Positions 63,728-64,000 of a stretch of DNA of 64,000 nucleotides are shown piece after piece (the stretch's first letter is position 1; each line of letters begins with the position of its first letter). The position numbers and the translations under genes are program-made. The stretch comes from Rhizobium gallicum bv. gallicum R602sp (GTDB lineage Bacteria; Pseudomonadota; Alphaproteobacteria; Rhizobiales; Rhizobiaceae): the NCBI RefSeq assembly GCF_000816845.1, contig NZ_CP006880.1, positions 2,356,001 through 2,420,000 on the forward strand, read 5' to 3'. The notes beneath the pieces were generated by a model, which saw only the letters and a program-made list of their open reading frames with translations, did no database searches and had not been told where the DNA came from.

Positions 63728-64000
63728 ATGCGGCAGGCGTCCGGTTCCGAAGCGATCGACTTTCCGGCTCTTTTGGAAAGACCGGCGAAGCTTCGCCGCG
63801 TAACGGCGGCGGATGCGATTTTCGAGCGGCTTCATGCCGACATCGTTTCGCTGCGCATGCCGCCGGGAATTGCGCTTCAGGAAAAGCGAATCGCCGAGGA
63901 ATTCGGCGTCAGCCGCACGCCGGTGCGTGAAGCGCTGCTTCGTCTTGCCGAAGGCGGGCTCGTGGAGATTTATCCGCAGTCCGGCACCGTCGTTTCGCGT
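63728..64000 (+). CDS. GntR-family regulator (3' end outside window)
   Basis: 91 codons are visible from the ATG at 63728 to the right edge. The wHTH is complete: ADAIFERLHADIVSLRMPPG, then LQEKRIAEEFGVSRTPVREA and LLRLAEGGLVEIYPQSGTVV, the FadR-subfamily form. The ligand domain lies outside the window. A leading GC-rich extension of about 25 residues precedes the HTH. It is probably regulated by itself through the palindrome just upstream, and may control genes beyond the right edge. Confidence 0.85.
   Translation, partial: MRQASGSEAIDFPALLERPAKLRRVTAADAIFERLHADIVSLRMPPGIALQEKRIAEEFGVSRTPVREALLRLAEGGLVEIYPQSGTVVSR

Noticed and set aside
1..64000. CRISPR array
   Set aside because: No set of regularly spaced identical repeats with unique spacers was seen; the 29-bp palindromes at 19.4-19.7 kb are only three, unevenly spaced (180 and 47 bases).

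Overview
The window reads as an accessory (plasmid or chromid-like) segment of a Rhizobiaceae-type alphaproteobacterium (Rhizobium/Agrobacterium group). This rests on the moderately high GC, the density of solute transporters paired with GntR, LacI or ArsR regulators, the plant-polymer glycosidases, and many protein motifs typical of that group. It is an inference from gene content; no marker gene fixes the species. The window starts inside one gene and ends inside another.

Layout. 0-8.5 kb: a putative aromatic-compound cluster. A cytochrome P450, a LigJ-like hydratase and a truncated solute-binding protein lie leftward, divergent from a complete branched-chain-amino-acid-type ABC importer (livG-livF-livH-livM-SBP) and a DoxX protein. 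8.9-14.6 kb: a tripartite tricarboxylate transporter (tctA, tctB, tctC) with a GntR-type regulator, a 21-bp palindromic operator and a fumarase/aspartase-superfamily lyase. 14.6-24.4 kb: a patchy, transferred-looking region. It has a 4-kb block with a large Prc/S41 protease bounded by 24-bp tRNA-like direct repeats, broken pieces of an ABC ATPase and of a YhaN-like ATPase, three 29-bp palindromic repeats before a GSU2403-type nucleotidyltransferase, and a nucleotidyltransferase-HEPN gene interrupted by an apparently intact 2.2-kb group II intron.

24.5-31.4 kb: an arabinose-oligosaccharide uptake operon (GH51 arabinofuranosidase, ABC importer) with an ArsR-type regulator. 31.9-33.8 kb: kup. 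33.9-40.6 kb: a polyamine/spermidine-type ABC operon with a hydantoin-racemase-like enzyme and a flavin-reductase-like protein, divergent from a GntR/FCD regulator. 40.6-43.2 kb: an esterase, a PHD/PemK-like toxin-antitoxin pair and an integrase fragment. 43.3-54.8 kb: an oligopeptide-type ABC operon carrying IolB-like and GH39 genes, divergent from a LacI regulator and a GH29 fucosidase. 55-62.8 kb: two paralogous SAM-cyclase-ATPase-TPR proteins flanking an IS110 remnant and a SnoaL-like gene. 63-64 kb: a compact RNA locus with three CCUCCUCCC-loop hairpins (cuckoo/CcsR type) behind a heat-shock-like promoter, scrambled permease remnants, and the start of a GntR regulator.

Most supported observations: (1) removing the group II intron at its consensus ends restores an exact 304-codon nucleotidyltransferase-HEPN protein; (2) the triple anti-Shine-Dalgarno hairpin RNA at 63.0-63.14 kb; (3) the GTTATAAG-N13-CTTATAAC repeats before the orphan nucleotidyltransferase.
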